A DNA stretch of 39,710 nt from Oscillospiraceae bacterium (GCA_017457285.1 JAFTHT010000053.1:1-39710), one strand, 5' to 3'. Shown: positions 24,201 through 33,032, counted from the stretch's first letter. Made by a program: numbers and translations. The notes: generated by a model not told the origin, from the sequence alone.

Positions 24201-24637
24201 ATTCCATGATGGCCTATGTCACCGTGGAGGATGATACAGCGGCCATTGAAATGTTGGCGTTTTCCAATGTTTTAAGCCAATATGGCGGCTATTTGAAGGA
24301 AAATGTGGCAGTTGTCATCACCGGACGGCTAAGCCTCCGGGACGATAAGGAGCCCCAGATCATCATCAACCGGGCCCGGCCCATTACGGATTATTCCGAA
24401 AATCCGGAGCCGCGTCAGCCCAGGAACGATGGTACGCTGTACCTGAAACTGGACAGCGAGGCCGACCCCCGCTATCGCAAGGTTCGCGCCATCGTCAATA
24501 TGTTCCCCGGCGAGGGTGTGGTGAAGGTCTTTTTCGCCGATACCCGCAAAATGCGGGGCGCCCAGGCCAGCTTCGACAGCCGGATGCTGGAGGAACTGAA
24601 AAATGTTCTTGGAGAGGCCAATGTGGTGCTGAAATAA
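21197..24637 (+). CDS. dnaE: DNA polymerase III subunit alpha (DnaE)
   Basis: This is a C-family replicative polymerase; Bacillota usually also have PolC, which is not in this window. The 1146-residue protein has an N-terminal PHP domain with HLHVHTEYSLLDGA and ITDHGVMYG. The polymerase core has PGRGSGAASIVAY, catalytic Asp396 and Asp398 in MPDFDTDF and Asp548 in KMDFLGLRN. It also has the YAFNKAHAVCYA fingers segment, a tandem helix-hairpin-helix region, and a C-terminal OB fold (about 970-1050, VSVAGIVQAVKMK). Length fits a DnaE1-type enzyme. The ATG at 21197 overlaps the whiA stop, with AAAGGAGG upstream, so translation is coupled. Confidence 0.97.
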   Translation: MSFAHLHVHTEYSLLDGACRISGIMDRVKELGQTAVAITDHGVMYGCIDFYKAAKAAGVKPIIGCEVYVARRSIQDRIYGVDNDPYHLVLLCENKKGYENLCLMVSEAFINGFYGKPRVDLALLEKHHEGLIALSACLAGAIPQYLMDEDYEAAKNYALRLSEIFGEGNFFLELQDHGIEEQRPVNQGVLRLARETGLPLVVTNDAHYLRKEDAKMQDVLLCIQTGKTVDDENRMRFSTEEFYLKSERELRTLFPNCDEAFQNTVRIADRCNVEFVFNEYHLPSFPVPEGYTNEAYFRKLCMDGFAERYPDPPKEYLDRLEYEIGVISRMGYVNYYLIVWDFIRYAKENGIPVGPGRGSGAASIVAYCMHITEVDPMQYALIFERFLNPERVSMPDFDTDFCQERRPEVIDYVMRKYGADHVAQIATFGTMAARGAIRDVGRALNFTYAETDVVAKLVPSTPKITLKEALEASPKLKEMYDTDDRVRTLIDTARALEGMPRNTSTHAAGVVITAEPVCNYVPLSRNDDTIVTQYTMTTIEELGLLKMDFLGLRNLTVIEDAERQIRKIQPDFNIDKVPDNDPATFAMLAEGKTQGVFQLESAGITGVCVNMHPASIEDMTAIVALYRPGPMDSIPTFIANKLDHRKIRYKTPLLEPILRVTYGCIVYQEQVIEIFRSLGGYTMGQADNIRRAISKKKMKVIEAERKVFVYGDPAQNITGCIGHGVPEAVAQSIYDEIVDFANYAFNKAHAVCYAVVSYQTAYLKCHYPRQYMAALMTSVLDSATKISGYIAECKELKIPVLPPDINHSDDPFTVDGDAIRFGLGAVKNVGHGLIRSVVAKREEGGPFKSLEDFIQRMGEGELNKRAVENFIKCGAMDCFGHHRSELLAVFDQMMDSIASTRKRNLEGQMGLFSMLEEDDAAASIPIPKMPERPKAELMAMEKETTGIYISGHPMDDYRRYLRGTHVVSMGKLMDEESSFQDEQIVSVAGIVQAVKMKTTRNNSMMAYVTVEDDTAAIEMLAFSNVLSQYGGYLKENVAVVITGRLSLRDDKEPQIIINRARPITDYSENPEPRQPRNDGTLYLKLDSEADPRYRKVRAIVNMFPGEGVVKVFFADTRKMRGAQASFDSRMLEELKNVLGEANVVLK

Positions 24638-24658
24638 CTTCCATTTTCCTCTAAATTG

Positions 24659-24667
24659 TGTTATAAT
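24659..24667 (+). promoter_or_regulatory. extended -10 promoter before the calcium-loop lipoprotein gene
   Basis: TGTTATAAT (24659-24667) has the TGn extension and a perfect TATAAT. The -35 position is poor (TTCCAT with 17 nt spacing). It lies 22 nt after dnaE, so the downstream sensory unit can be transcribed separately from dnaE. Confidence 0.6.
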
Positions 24668-24691
24668 AATTCGTCAAAGGAGTGTGATACC

Positions 24692-26011
24692 GTGAGCCGA
24701 AAACTGAAAATGGTTTGCCTGCTGCTTGCGGCGGCACTTCTGTCCGGCTGCTCCTTGCAAACCGTGGATCAGCTCTACTGCCTGCCCAAGCGGTCGGAAG
24801 AATATGATGATCTCCAATCCGCCATTGACCGGCATATGGGTAAGCTTTCCTACTGCGCCCCGCTGGCCGGTGAAAATCCCCAGTCCGTGCAAATGGCGGA
24901 CTTGGATGGCGACGGGGAAGGGGAGTACCTAGTTTTCGCCAAGGGCAACGCTGAAAAGCCCCTGCATATCCTGATTTTTCGGCTGTCCGGAACGGGATAT
25001 GTGCTTTCCGACACCATCGTCAGCGCCGGTTCCGCCTTCGATTTGGTGGAGTATGCCCGCATAGACGACCGTCCGGGCTATGAGCTGGTGGTGGGCCGCC
25101 AGGTCAGCGACCAGCTGAGTCGCTCGGTGTCCGTCTATCGCTTCACCGATGGCAAAGCAGAGCGGCTGCTCAGTACCAACTATACCCGATTCCTCACCTA
25201 TGATATGAATGCCGATGGCCGGACGGAGCTGATGGTGTTGCGTCCCGGCGAATCAGCCGAATCCGGCGGCATCGGGGAGCTTTACAGCTTCAACAGCGGC
25301 CAAATCCTCCGTTCCAATCAGGTCAGTATGTCCGAATCCGTGGACAGGATGAAACGAATCGTTGCAGGTAAGCTCCAGGGCGGCCAGAGCGCGGTGTATG
25401 TGGCCAGCGCGGTGGGGGAAACCGCCATCGTCACCGATGTGTTCGCCCTTGTGGACGACCATTTTACCAATATTTCCTTTTCCAGCGAATCCGGTACCAG
25501 TGTGCAGACTCTTCGCAATTATTATGTCTTTGCTGACGATATCGACAACGATGGGGTTGTGGAGCTTCCGAATCTGATAACCATGCATTCGCCCTTGGAC
25601 ACCAATGCCTCTGCGGAGCAATATCTGATTCGCTGGTTTGCCATGACCGCTTCCGGGGAAGAGGTGGAGAAATGCTACACCTACCATGATTTCCAAAGTG
25701 GCTGGTATGTGACGCTGGACAAACAGTGGGCCGCCCGGGTGTCCGTGGTTCGGCAGGGCAATTCCTTCGGCTTCTATGTTTGGAACCCGGATTTTCAGGA
25801 GGCCAAGGGGCTGTTCACCATCTATGCCTTTTCCGGCGAGGACCGGCAGGAGCAGGCTTCCCAGGAAGGCCGATTCACGCTGCTCAAGACTGAATCCACC
25901 GTATATTGCGCCTATCTGGAGGTGCCCGCCGCCAGCTATGGCATCACACAGGAGAGCCTGATACAGAGCTTCCGCCTGATTCACCAGGACTGGAAGACTG
26001 GAGAAACATGA
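24692..26011 (+). CDS. putative lipoprotein with FG-GAP/VCBS-like calcium loops
   Basis: This is a 439-residue exported protein of unknown function. GTG at 24692 is chosen because AAAGGAG precedes it by 10 nt; an upstream in-frame start at 24656 overlaps the promoter. The signal peptide ends in the lipobox LLSGC (Cys20). Three DxDxDG-type loops, DLDGDGEGE (from residue 70), DMNADGRTE (171) and DIDNDGVVE (283), lie about 100 residues apart, each followed by hydrophobic strands, as in integrin-like beta-propeller repeats that bind calcium. It stands 10 nt before a response regulator gene. An extracytoplasmic sensing or accessory role for the two-component system is an inference from position only. 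Confidence 0.72.
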   Translation: MSRKLKMVCLLLAAALLSGCSLQTVDQLYCLPKRSEEYDDLQSAIDRHMGKLSYCAPLAGENPQSVQMADLDGDGEGEYLVFAKGNAEKPLHILIFRLSGTGYVLSDTIVSAGSAFDLVEYARIDDRPGYELVVGRQVSDQLSRSVSVYRFTDGKAERLLSTNYTRFLTYDMNADGRTELMVLRPGESAESGGIGELYSFNSGQILRSNQVSMSESVDRMKRIVAGKLQGGQSAVYVASAVGETAIVTDVFALVDDHFTNISFSSESGTSVQTLRNYYVFADDIDNDGVVELPNLITMHSPLDTNASAEQYLIRWFAMTASGEEVEKCYTYHDFQSGWYVTLDKQWAARVSVVRQGNSFGFYVWNPDFQEAKGLFTIYAFSGEDRQEQASQEGRFTLLKTESTVYCAYLEVPAASYGITQESLIQSFRLIHQDWKTGET

Positions 26012-26021
26012 GGTATTTCAT

Positions 26022-26708
26022 ATGAAAAAAGTTCTGATTTTGGAGGATGAGGAAAATATCCGTTCCTTCATCGTGGTTAATCTCCAGCGCTCCGGGTATG
26101 AAACCATCGAGGCCGGCACCGGCCAGCAGGCCCTGGACAAGCTGAAGGAGCATCCCGATATCGATGTGGCGGTGCTGGACATCATGCTGCCGGACATCGA
26201 CGGCTTCGAGGTCTGCCGCCGGATTCGGGTAAATAATAAACGCATGGGCATCATCATGCTCACCGCCCGGACCCAGGAGATGGACAAAATCACCGGCCTG
26301 ATGACCGGCGCCGATGATTATGTGACCAAGCCCTTCTCCCCGGCGGAGCTGACCGCCCGGCTGGACGCATTGCTGCGCCGGGTCCGGGGGGACAGCGTGG
26401 CGGTCAGCGAGCTGCTGGCCCTGGGGCCCTTCATTTTGAATACCCGCAACCGAACCCTTGAAAAATACGGCCAGCGAATTCGCCTGACCCAGGTGGAATA
26501 CGCCATCGTCAAGCTCTTCATGCAGAATCCCGGCCGTGCCCTGTCCCGGGAGGAGATTCTCTCCGCCGTTTGGGGCCGGGAGTACGAGGGGGAACTGAAA
26601 ATCGTGGATGTGAATATCCGCCGCCTGCGTATCAAGCTGGAGGACAACCCCAATCTGCCCGTGTATCTGACCACCGTTTGGGGCTTTGGCTATAAGTGGG
26701 GAAATTAA
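26022..26708 (+). CDS. OmpR/PhoB-family response regulator
   Basis: This is a transcription factor activated by phosphorylation from the kinase encoded next to it. The 228-residue protein has a receiver domain (1-120) with the acidic pocket EDE (8-10), phospho-acceptor Asp53 in VLDIMLPDIDG, LTAR and the conserved lysine in VTKPFSP. A winged-helix output domain follows (about 130-226) with RLTQVEYAIVKLFMQNPGRALSREEIL and VDVNIRRLRIKLEDNP. The start ATG is 10 nt after the lipoprotein stop, behind a weak GAGGTA. Its end overlaps the kinase gene by 13 nt. The regulon is unknown. Confidence 0.94.
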   Translation: MKKVLILEDEENIRSFIVVNLQRSGYETIEAGTGQQALDKLKEHPDIDVAVLDIMLPDIDGFEVCRRIRVNNKRMGIIMLTARTQEMDKITGLMTGADDYVTKPFSPAELTARLDALLRRVRGDSVAVSELLALGPFILNTRNRTLEKYGQRIRLTQVEYAIVKLFMQNPGRALSREEILSAVWGREYEGELKIVDVNIRRLRIKLEDNPNLPVYLTTVWGFGYKWGN

Positions 26709-28114
26709 AAAAATCCGGCGGCCTTCGTGGGCGCTGGCTGATGAACACCGTAGCCGTAGTCTGCGCTCTGGGGCTGATTTGCGTGCTGACGGTGACGGCA
26801 GTCTTTGCAGCTTACTACTACAATAATCTGGAGTCGGATATGCGCCGCCGGGCTCGGGAAACCACCGACTTCTTCGAAGAATACCTGGACCGGGACTACA
26901 ATGAATACTACAGCTCCTGCATTACCTACGCCCAAACCTTCGAGCAGCGCAACTCCATGGAGCTGCAATTCATCGATGTCCAGGGGCGGCTGGTCGTGTC
27001 CTCCTATGGCCAGTGGGCGGGGACTTCTCCCACTACCGAGGATATTTCCGAAGCGGTGCAGACCCGTGGTATCCATGCCTATGTGGGCCGGGATCCGGAT
27101 ACGGGGGAGCGAATCATCGCCGTGTCCAGCCCCATGATTTACAGCAACGGCGAGGTCATCGGCGTTTTGCGCTATGTGACCTCCACACGCATCATGGATG
27201 CGCAGATTCTGAAAATCGCCGCCCTGTCAACCCTGGCATTTCTGATTATCATGGCGGCGATGCTGCTCAGCAGCAGCTACTATATCCGCTCCATCCTGAT
27301 TCCGGTGGCGGAAATCACCGAGAAGGCCAAGAAAATCGCCTCCGGCAGCTATGGGGCCCAGATCAAGACCAAGTATGATGACGAAATCGGCGAACTGGCC
27401 CAAACCATCAACGAGATGTCCGTCAAAATCAATCAGAACGAGAAGATGCAGGCGGAATTCATTTCCTCCTTGTCCCACGAACTGCGAACGCCCCTGACCG
27501 CCATCAACGGCTGGAGTGAAACGTTGCTTTCCGGCGAGGAGCTGGATGACCAGACTCGCCGGGGCATGAAAATCATCCACAGCGAAACAAAACGCCTGAC
27601 CGAAATGGTGGTGGAACTGTTGGACTTCACCCGGATTCAGGACGGCCGCTTCACCCTGAACATGGAGCAGACGGACCTCCGGGGCGAATTTGAGGATACG
27701 GTTTATATGTACGGCAGCCGGCTGGCCCAGGATGGCATCAGCCTGGATTATCTGCCGGATGACAGCGACATTCCGGAAGTTTCCTGTGATTCCAAGCGGA
27801 TGCGGCAGGTGTTCCTGAATATATTGGACAACGCTGCCAAGCATGGCGGCGAGGGGAAGCGAATCTTCGCTTCCATGACAAGCGAAGATGGCGATATCGT
27901 CGTCCGAATCCGGGACTACGGCCCCGGCATCCCGGAGGACGAACTGCCTCTGGTGAAAAAGAAATTTTACAAGGGTAGCTCCAAAGCCCGTGGCACCGGC
28001 ATCGGCCTGGCGGTCTGCGATGAGATAGTCCAGCTTCACGGCGGCACCTTGGATTTGGAAAATGCCCCGGGCGGCGGTACGCTGGTAACAATCCGGCTCC
28101 CTGCGGCCCAGTGA
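26696..28114 (+). CDS. sensor histidine kinase with extracytoplasmic domain
   Basis: This 472-residue membrane kinase partners the preceding regulator. It has a membrane helix at about 16-42, an extracytoplasmic region of about 130 residues, a second helix (about 173-196), HAMP (about 197-250), HisKA with phospho-acceptor His261 in SLSHELRTPLTAINGW, and a HATPase domain with NILDNAAKHGG, DYGPGIP and GTGIGLAVC. The layout is that of PhoR/WalK-like kinases, but no PAS domain is obvious on the cytoplasmic side. GTG at 26696 overlaps the regulator gene and has no clear ribosome binding site. The ATG at 26741 would start exactly at the first helix and is a real alternative. Confidence 0.93.
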   Translation: MGKLKKSGGLRGRWLMNTVAVVCALGLICVLTVTAVFAAYYYNNLESDMRRRARETTDFFEEYLDRDYNEYYSSCITYAQTFEQRNSMELQFIDVQGRLVVSSYGQWAGTSPTTEDISEAVQTRGIHAYVGRDPDTGERIIAVSSPMIYSNGEVIGVLRYVTSTRIMDAQILKIAALSTLAFLIIMAAMLLSSSYYIRSILIPVAEITEKAKKIASGSYGAQIKTKYDDEIGELAQTINEMSVKINQNEKMQAEFISSLSHELRTPLTAINGWSETLLSGEELDDQTRRGMKIIHSETKRLTEMVVELLDFTRIQDGRFTLNMEQTDLRGEFEDTVYMYGSRLAQDGISLDYLPDDSDIPEVSCDSKRMRQVFLNILDNAAKHGGEGKRIFASMTSEDGDIVVRIRDYGPGIPEDELPLVKKKFYKGSSKARGTGIGLAVCDEIVQLHGGTLDLENAPGGGTLVTIRLPAAQ

Positions 28115-28126
28115 GGAAGGGATACC

Positions 28127-29119
28127 ATGAAAAACGAACAACCCAAAGAAAAGTTTAAGACAATGATTGGCGGCCAGGCTCTAATCGAGGGCATCATGAT
28201 GCGTGGCCCGGAGAAGGATGCCATCGTGGTCCGCTCCAAGGACGGGCTGAAAATCGATGTAAAGCCCCGTAAAATCCATAAAAAGGGCAGCTTCGCCACC
28301 TGGCCCCTGATTCGGGGCTGCGTGGGCTTCTTCGATTCTCAGGTCACCGGCGTCAAAGCCCTGATGCAGTCGGCGGACCTGGTTCCCGAGGAATATCAGG
28401 AGGAGTCCAGCAAATTCGACAAATGGCTGGAAGAAAAGCTGGGCAACGAAAAATTCCAGAAGGCCCTCATCGGCATTGCGGTCTTTTTCGGTCTTGCTAT
28501 GTCTATCGGCCTGTTCTTCCTGCTGCCCATGGTGGTCGGCAGCTTCTTCGACCAGTGGATCGATAATATGCTGCTGCTGAACCTGGTGGAGGGTGTGATT
28601 CGCATGGTCATCTTCGCCGGATATATGCTGCTGGTGTCCCGGATGAGCGAGATGAAGCGGGTGTTTGCCTACCATGGCGCGGAGCATAAGACCATCCGCT
28701 GCTACGAGGCCGGCCTGCCCCTGACGGTGGAAAATGTTCGGAAAATGACCCGCAAGCACCCCCGCTGTGGCACCAGCTTCCTGCTGGTCGTCATGCTGCT
28801 GTCGATTTTGGTGTTCTCCATTGCCTCCTCCGCACTGCTGGCGGTGGTACCTGCCCTGGCGAATATTCACGGCTCCTTCCTCTACCGGTTGCTGATGATT
28901 GTCTATAAGCTGGCGCTGCTGCCCATCGTGGTGGCCATTGCCTATGAGATCAATCGTTGGGTGGGCCGCCATGATAACTGGTTTACCCGAATTCTGACGG
29001 CTCCCGGTATGTGGTTCCAGAATTTTACGACCAACGAGCCGGATGATTCCATGATTGAGGTGGGCATCGCCGCGGTGGAAGCGGTGCTGCCGGAGGAAAA
29101 GGGGGCTGACGCGTGGTAA
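28127..29119 (+). CDS. DUF1385 family membrane protein (YqhQ-like)
   Basis: This is a conserved Gram-positive membrane protein of unknown biochemical function, 330 residues. The family landmarks are present: MIGGQALIEGIMMRGPE near the N-terminus, KGSFATWPLIRGCVGFFDS, the His-rich AYHGAEHKTIRCYEAG (near 185), and HPRCGTSFLLVVM. Four hydrophobic stretches are visible (about 118-145, 152-172, 215-245, 255-280). The His/Glu motif suggests a metal site, but no activity is established to my knowledge. GAGGAAGG precedes the ATG. It sits 12 nt after the kinase gene and overlaps prmC by 7 nt, the common DUF1385-prmC order. Confidence 0.9.
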   Translation: MKNEQPKEKFKTMIGGQALIEGIMMRGPEKDAIVVRSKDGLKIDVKPRKIHKKGSFATWPLIRGCVGFFDSQVTGVKALMQSADLVPEEYQEESSKFDKWLEEKLGNEKFQKALIGIAVFFGLAMSIGLFFLLPMVVGSFFDQWIDNMLLLNLVEGVIRMVIFAGYMLLVSRMSEMKRVFAYHGAEHKTIRCYEAGLPLTVENVRKMTRKHPRCGTSFLLVVMLLSILVFSIASSALLAVVPALANIHGSFLYRLLMIVYKLALLPIVVAIAYEINRWVGRHDNWFTRILTAPGMWFQNFTTNEPDDSMIEVGIAAVEAVLPEEKGADAW

Positions 29120-29982
29120 AGAAATACGCGGATCTGTATCTGGAGGCCCGCCGGTCCTTTATGCAGATTGAGGACCAGCAGACTGCCAGCTTGCTGGCCC
29201 GGAACCTGCTTTGCTATGTTTCCGGCAAGAGCCGGGAACAGATTCTGGCTGACCGGGAAAAATACGCCTGCGAATCCATCTGCGAGGCGATGGAATCGGC
29301 GGTGGAGCGCATCGTGGCCGGAGAGCCTCTGGCCTATGTGCTGGGGGAGTGGGAGTTCTATGGGCTGAAGCTCTATGTGGATAAAAACGTCCTGATTCCC
29401 CGGGATGACACCTGTGCCGTGGCTGCCCTGGCTATGAAAAAGGCCCTGTTTTTGGATGAAAACCCCAGAATTTTGGATCTCTGCACCGGTTCCGGCTGCA
29501 TCGGCATTGCCGTTGCGGACCGGGTGAAGGATGCCAAGGTCACCCTGGCGGACATTTCTTCCGAGGCGTTGAATGTGGCCAGAAAGAATGTCAGCCGCCA
29601 TAAGCTCACCGGACGGGTCACCTGCGTCCAGGCTGATGCGCTGGCTGCGCCCCCAGCGTTTTTGGGCAAATTCGACATGATTGTGTCCAATCCCCCCTAC
29701 GTCACCGGCAAGGAGATGGAGGAGTTGGAGCCCAGTGTCAAGGATTTTGAGCCTCACCTGGCCCTCTATGGCGGCGAGGATGGACTGGATTTCTACCGGG
29801 CCATCGTGAAAAATTACACGAGAGCCCTGAAGCCCGGTGGCTACATCTGCTTTGAATTTGGCATGGGCCAGGGGGGCGATGTATGCCACATTCTGGAAGA
29901 AAACGGATATACTATTTTAGAGAGAACCAAAGATTTTAATGATAGAGAACGGGCTGTGCTGGCCCAACGGAAGGAAGATTGA
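29113..29982 (+). CDS. prmC: peptide chain release factor N5-glutamine methyltransferase PrmC
   Basis: PrmC methylates the glutamine of the GGQ motif in release factors RF1/RF2 using SAM. The 289-residue protein has the helical N-terminal substrate-recognition domain (1-85), the linker LGEWEFYGLKLYVDKNVLIPRDDT, SAM motif I ILDLCTGSGCIGIA, and the catalytic NPPY in MIVSNPPYVTGKEM. The GTG start at 29113 overlaps DUF1385; the preceding GGGGG is a modest ribosome binding site. prfA, its usual neighbour, is not here; recA follows after 3 nt instead. Confidence 0.95.
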   Translation: MVKKYADLYLEARRSFMQIEDQQTASLLARNLLCYVSGKSREQILADREKYACESICEAMESAVERIVAGEPLAYVLGEWEFYGLKLYVDKNVLIPRDDTCAVAALAMKKALFLDENPRILDLCTGSGCIGIAVADRVKDAKVTLADISSEALNVARKNVSRHKLTGRVTCVQADALAAPPAFLGKFDMIVSNPPYVTGKEMEELEPSVKDFEPHLALYGGEDGLDFYRAIVKNYTRALKPGGYICFEFGMGQGGDVCHILEENGYTILERTKDFNDRERAVLAQRKED

Positions 29983-29985
29983 ATC

Positions 29986-31089
29986 ATGGCAACGAAAAAG
30001 ACAACCTATGAAGCACCGGCCCCAGCGTCGGACAAGAAAAAGGCCCTCCAGACCGCCCTGGCCCAAATCGATAAGAGCTTTGGCAAGGGTGCCGTCATGC
30101 GTCTGGGCGACCGGCCCGAAATGAACGTGGAGGCCATCCCCACCGGCTCCCTGGCCCTGGATGCGGCGCTGGGCATCGGCGGCGTTCCCAAGGGGCGCAT
30201 CATCGAAATCTATGGCCCCGAATCCTCCGGTAAGACCACCCTGGCGCTGCATATTCTGGCGGAAACCCAGAAAATGGGCGGCGAAGTGGCCTTTGTGGAC
30301 GCCGAGCACGCCCTGGACCCGGTCTATGCCGCCGCTCTGGGCGTCAATACCGATGACCTGCTGGTTTCCCAGCCCGACACCGGCGAGCAGGCCCTGGAAA
30401 TCACCGATGCGCTGGTTCGTTCCGGCGCTGTGGATGCGGTGGTCGTGGACTCTGTGGCGGCGCTGACCCCCCGGGCCGAAATCGAGGGCGAAATGGGTGA
30501 TACCTTTGTTGGCCTCCAGGCCCGGCTCATGTCCCAGGCCCTGCGGAAGCTGGCGGGCAACATTGCCAAGACCAACTGCGTTGTGATTTTCATCAACCAG
30601 CTGCGTATGAAAATCGGCGTCATGTACGGCAACCCTGAAACCACCACCGGCGGTAACGCCCTGAAATTCTATTCCTCCGTCCGTCTGGATGTCCGCCGGG
30701 TGGAGGCCATCAAGGATGGCGGCAACGTCATCGGCAATAAGACCCGGGTCAAGGTGGTCAAGAACAAGGTGGCGCCTCCCTTCCGGGAAGCCTTCTTCGA
30801 CATCTACTACGGTCAGGGCATCAGCAAGTGGGGGGAACTGGTGGATTTGGCGGTGCAGCTTGACATCGTCCAGAAGTCCGGCAGCTGGTTCTCCATGGGC
30901 GACGAGCGCATCGGTCAGGGTAAGGACTCCGTCAAGACCTATCTCCAGGCCAATCCCGAGATTGCCGCCAAGGTAGAAGCGGAGGTCCGGGCCAATATGC
31001 CCAAGCTCATGGGCGTCGAGGTGAAGCCCGCCAAGGCAGCCGAGCGGCCTGTTGCGGTAAGCGCCGACGATTTTAGTGATGAGGATTGA
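29986..31089 (+). CDS. recA: recombinase RecA
   Basis: RecA is the strand-exchange recombinase and co-protease that triggers LexA cleavage. The 367-residue protein is of ordinary length, with an N-terminal helix ([16 protein letters not shown]), Walker [14 protein letters not shown], the Walker B strand [10 protein letters not shown], loop L1/L2 regions ([22 protein letters not shown]... and [15 protein letters not shown]) and the C-terminal domain. GGAAGGA precedes the ATG at 29986. It lies 3 nt after prmC and overlaps recX. No LexA/SOS box (CGAAC-type) is seen immediately upstream, as expected for an internal operon position. Confidence 0.98.
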   Translation: MATKKTTYEAPAPASDKKKALQTALAQIDKSFGKGAVMRLGDRPEMNVEAIPTGSLALDAALGIGGVPKGRIIEIYGPESSGKTTLALHILAETQKMGGEVAFVDAEHALDPVYAAALGVNTDDLLVSQPDTGEQALEITDALVRSGAVDAVVVDSVAALTPRAEIEGEMGDTFVGLQARLMSQALRKLAGNIAKTNCVVIFINQLRMKIGVMYGNPETTTGGNALKFYSSVRLDVRRVEAIKDGGNVIGNKTRVKVVKNKVAPPFREAFFDIYYGQGISKWGELVDLAVQLDIVQKSGSWFSMGDERIGQGKDSVKTYLQANPEIAAKVEAEVRANMPKLMGVEVKPAKAAERPVAVSADDFSDED

Positions 31090-31705
31090 GCATCTGGCAT
31101 CCAAGCCCGACCGGGCGGGGCGGTATACCGTTCGATTTGAAGGCGGCAGCACCCTGCGGCTCTACCGCCAGACGGTGGAGGATTTCGCCCTCTACCCCGG
31201 CAAGGAGCTGGATGACGAGGATGTCAAGCAGCTTCGCACCGCCGCCGGACAGATGTCCGCAAAAATGCGGGCGGTGCGGATCGTGGCGGCCTCCAATGTG
31301 TCCAAAGGTGATTTGAAGGATCGCCTGATCCGAAAAGGGGAGGACCCCACCCAGGCTGCCGAGGCGGTGGCCTGGATGGAGGAGCTGTCCCTGGTGGACG
31401 ACCGGGAGACCGCCGCCCAAATCGTCAGCCGCTGCGCTCACAAGGGCTACGGCATCGCCAGGGCAAAGCAGGCCCTCTACGAAAAGCGGATTCCCAAGGA
31501 ATATTGGGAGGATGCCCTGTCCGATTACCCCGACCAGTCGGAAAAAATCGTGGAGTTTCTCCGCACCCGGCTGGCCGGCGATGCCGACGACAAGGCCCAA
31601 AAGCGGGCCGTGGATGCGCTGCTCCGCCGGGGCCACAGCTACGGCGATATCCGCCAGGCCCTGCGGCGGCTGGAATTAGAATTTCCGGAGGAATATGATG
31701 GCTAA
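31079..31705 (+). CDS. recX: regulatory protein RecX
   Basis: RecX binds RecA filaments and limits their growth. The 208-residue protein is built from helical repeats, with the characteristic [60 protein letters not shown] and [21 protein letters not shown] segments. The start is taken as the ATG at 31079 rather than the adjacent GTG at 31076. It overlaps recA by 11 nt and has no independent ribosome binding site, so translational coupling to recA is expected. Its end overlaps rimO. Confidence 0.92.
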   Translation: MRIEHLASKPDRAGRYTVRFEGGSTLRLYRQTVEDFALYPGKELDDEDVKQLRTAAGQMSAKMRAVRIVAASNVSKGDLKDRLIRKGEDPTQAAEAVAWMEELSLVDDRETAAQIVSRCAHKGYGIARAKQALYEKRIPKEYWEDALSDYPDQSEKIVEFLRTRLAGDADDKAQKRAVDALLRRGHSYGDIRQALRRLELEFPEEYDG

Positions 31706-33032
31706 AATAGGTTTTATTTCCCTGGGCTGTGCCAAAAACCAGGTGGACTGCGAACGGATGATGTACCGGGTGGCAGAAGCCGGGCATGAGGTCAGCCCTG
31801 GCATCGAGGGCTGCGATGTGGTGGTAATCAACACCTGCGGCTTCATCGATTCGGCAAAATCCGAGGCAATCGATTACATATTGCTCACCGCCCAGTTAAA
31901 GGAAATGGGCTCCGTTGGCAAAATCCTGGTCACCGGCTGCCTGTCCCAGCGGTATCAGGAACAAATCATGCAGGAGCTGCCGGAGGTGGACGGTGTCCTG
32001 GGCACCGGCAGCTATACCGAGGTGGTTCCCGCCATCGAGGCTCTGCTGAGCGGCGAAACCGTTTCCGAATTCGGCTCCATCGATGCGCCGGAGCAGGAAA
32101 CCGGCCGCATCGTCACCACCCCCGAGCATTACGCCTATATCAAAATCGCCGAGGGCTGCGATAACCGCTGCGCCTACTGCGTGATTCCTTATCTGCGGGG
32201 CAAATTCCGCAGCCGCCAGATGGACGATGTGCTCTACGAAGCCCGTCTGCTGGCCAGCTCCGGCGTAAAGGAGCTGATTGTTGTGGCCCAGGACACCAGC
32301 CGCTACGGCACGGATTTTCCGGAGCATCAGCGGCTCCTGCCGGAGCTTCTGCGTCAGCTTTGCGAGATCGAGGAGCTGGAATGGATTCGTATTCATTATC
32401 TGTACCCCGACGAAATTGATGACGAGCTGATTGACGTGATTGCGGCGCAGCCCAAAATCGTTAAATATCTGGACATCCCCATCCAGCACTGCAACAGCAA
32501 GATTCTGAAGCTGATGAACCGCCGGGGTGACGGGGAATACTTGAAGCAGCTTTTCAAAAAGCTTCGCCAGCGGATTCCCGGCCTGGTGCTGCGGACCAGC
32601 ATCATCACCGGCCTGCCCGGGGAAGGGGAGGCAGAGTTTGAGGAGCTGTGCCTGTTCCTGAAGGAAATGCGGCTGGAGCGGGTGGGCGCGTTCCCGTTCT
32701 CCCCGGAGGAGGGGACCCCCGCCGCTGAAATGGAATTCCCCGATCATGAGGTGGCCCAGTCCCGGGCTGCCATGGTGGAAACCATCCAGTCCCGCATCAT
32801 GGACGATTACAACGAGGCCATGATTGGCAAGACCCTCCGGGTTCTGGTGGATGGTTACGACCAGGAAAACGAACAGTATTTTGGCCGCACCTACGCCGAT
32901 TCCCCGGAAATCGACGGCCGTGTCTGGATCGCCTGTGACGAAGATTTGCGTGAAGGCGAATTTGTGACGGTTTGCGTCGATGGCCTGGTGGAGGGCGACC
33001 TGTCCGGTTATCTAGTGGAGGAAGAGATATGA
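31698..33032 (+). CDS. rimO: ribosomal protein S12 methylthiotransferase RimO
   Basis: RimO is a radical-SAM enzyme that methylthiolates a conserved aspartate of ribosomal protein S12. The 444-residue protein has the N-terminal UPF0004 domain with the three ligands of the auxiliary cluster (C11, C47, C81), the radical-SAM CxxxCxxC (C154, C158, C161) in GCDNRCAYCVIPYLRGKFRS, and a C-terminal TRAM domain (about 375-440). The C-terminal sequence and S12-type signature (YRVAEAGHEV, LGTGSYTEV) favour RimO over MiaB. Of two adjacent ATGs, the second at 31698 has the better distance from GGAGG. Confidence 0.95.
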   Translation: MAKIGFISLGCAKNQVDCERMMYRVAEAGHEVSPGIEGCDVVVINTCGFIDSAKSEAIDYILLTAQLKEMGSVGKILVTGCLSQRYQEQIMQELPEVDGVLGTGSYTEVVPAIEALLSGETVSEFGSIDAPEQETGRIVTTPEHYAYIKIAEGCDNRCAYCVIPYLRGKFRSRQMDDVLYEARLLASSGVKELIVVAQDTSRYGTDFPEHQRLLPELLRQLCEIEELEWIRIHYLYPDEIDDELIDVIAAQPKIVKYLDIPIQHCNSKILKLMNRRGDGEYLKQLFKKLRQRIPGLVLRTSIITGLPGEGEAEFEELCLFLKEMRLERVGAFPFSPEEGTPAAEMEFPDHEVAQSRAAMVETIQSRIMDDYNEAMIGKTLRVLVDGYDQENEQYFGRTYADSPEIDGRVWIACDEDLREGEFVTVCVDGLVEGDLSGYLVEEEI

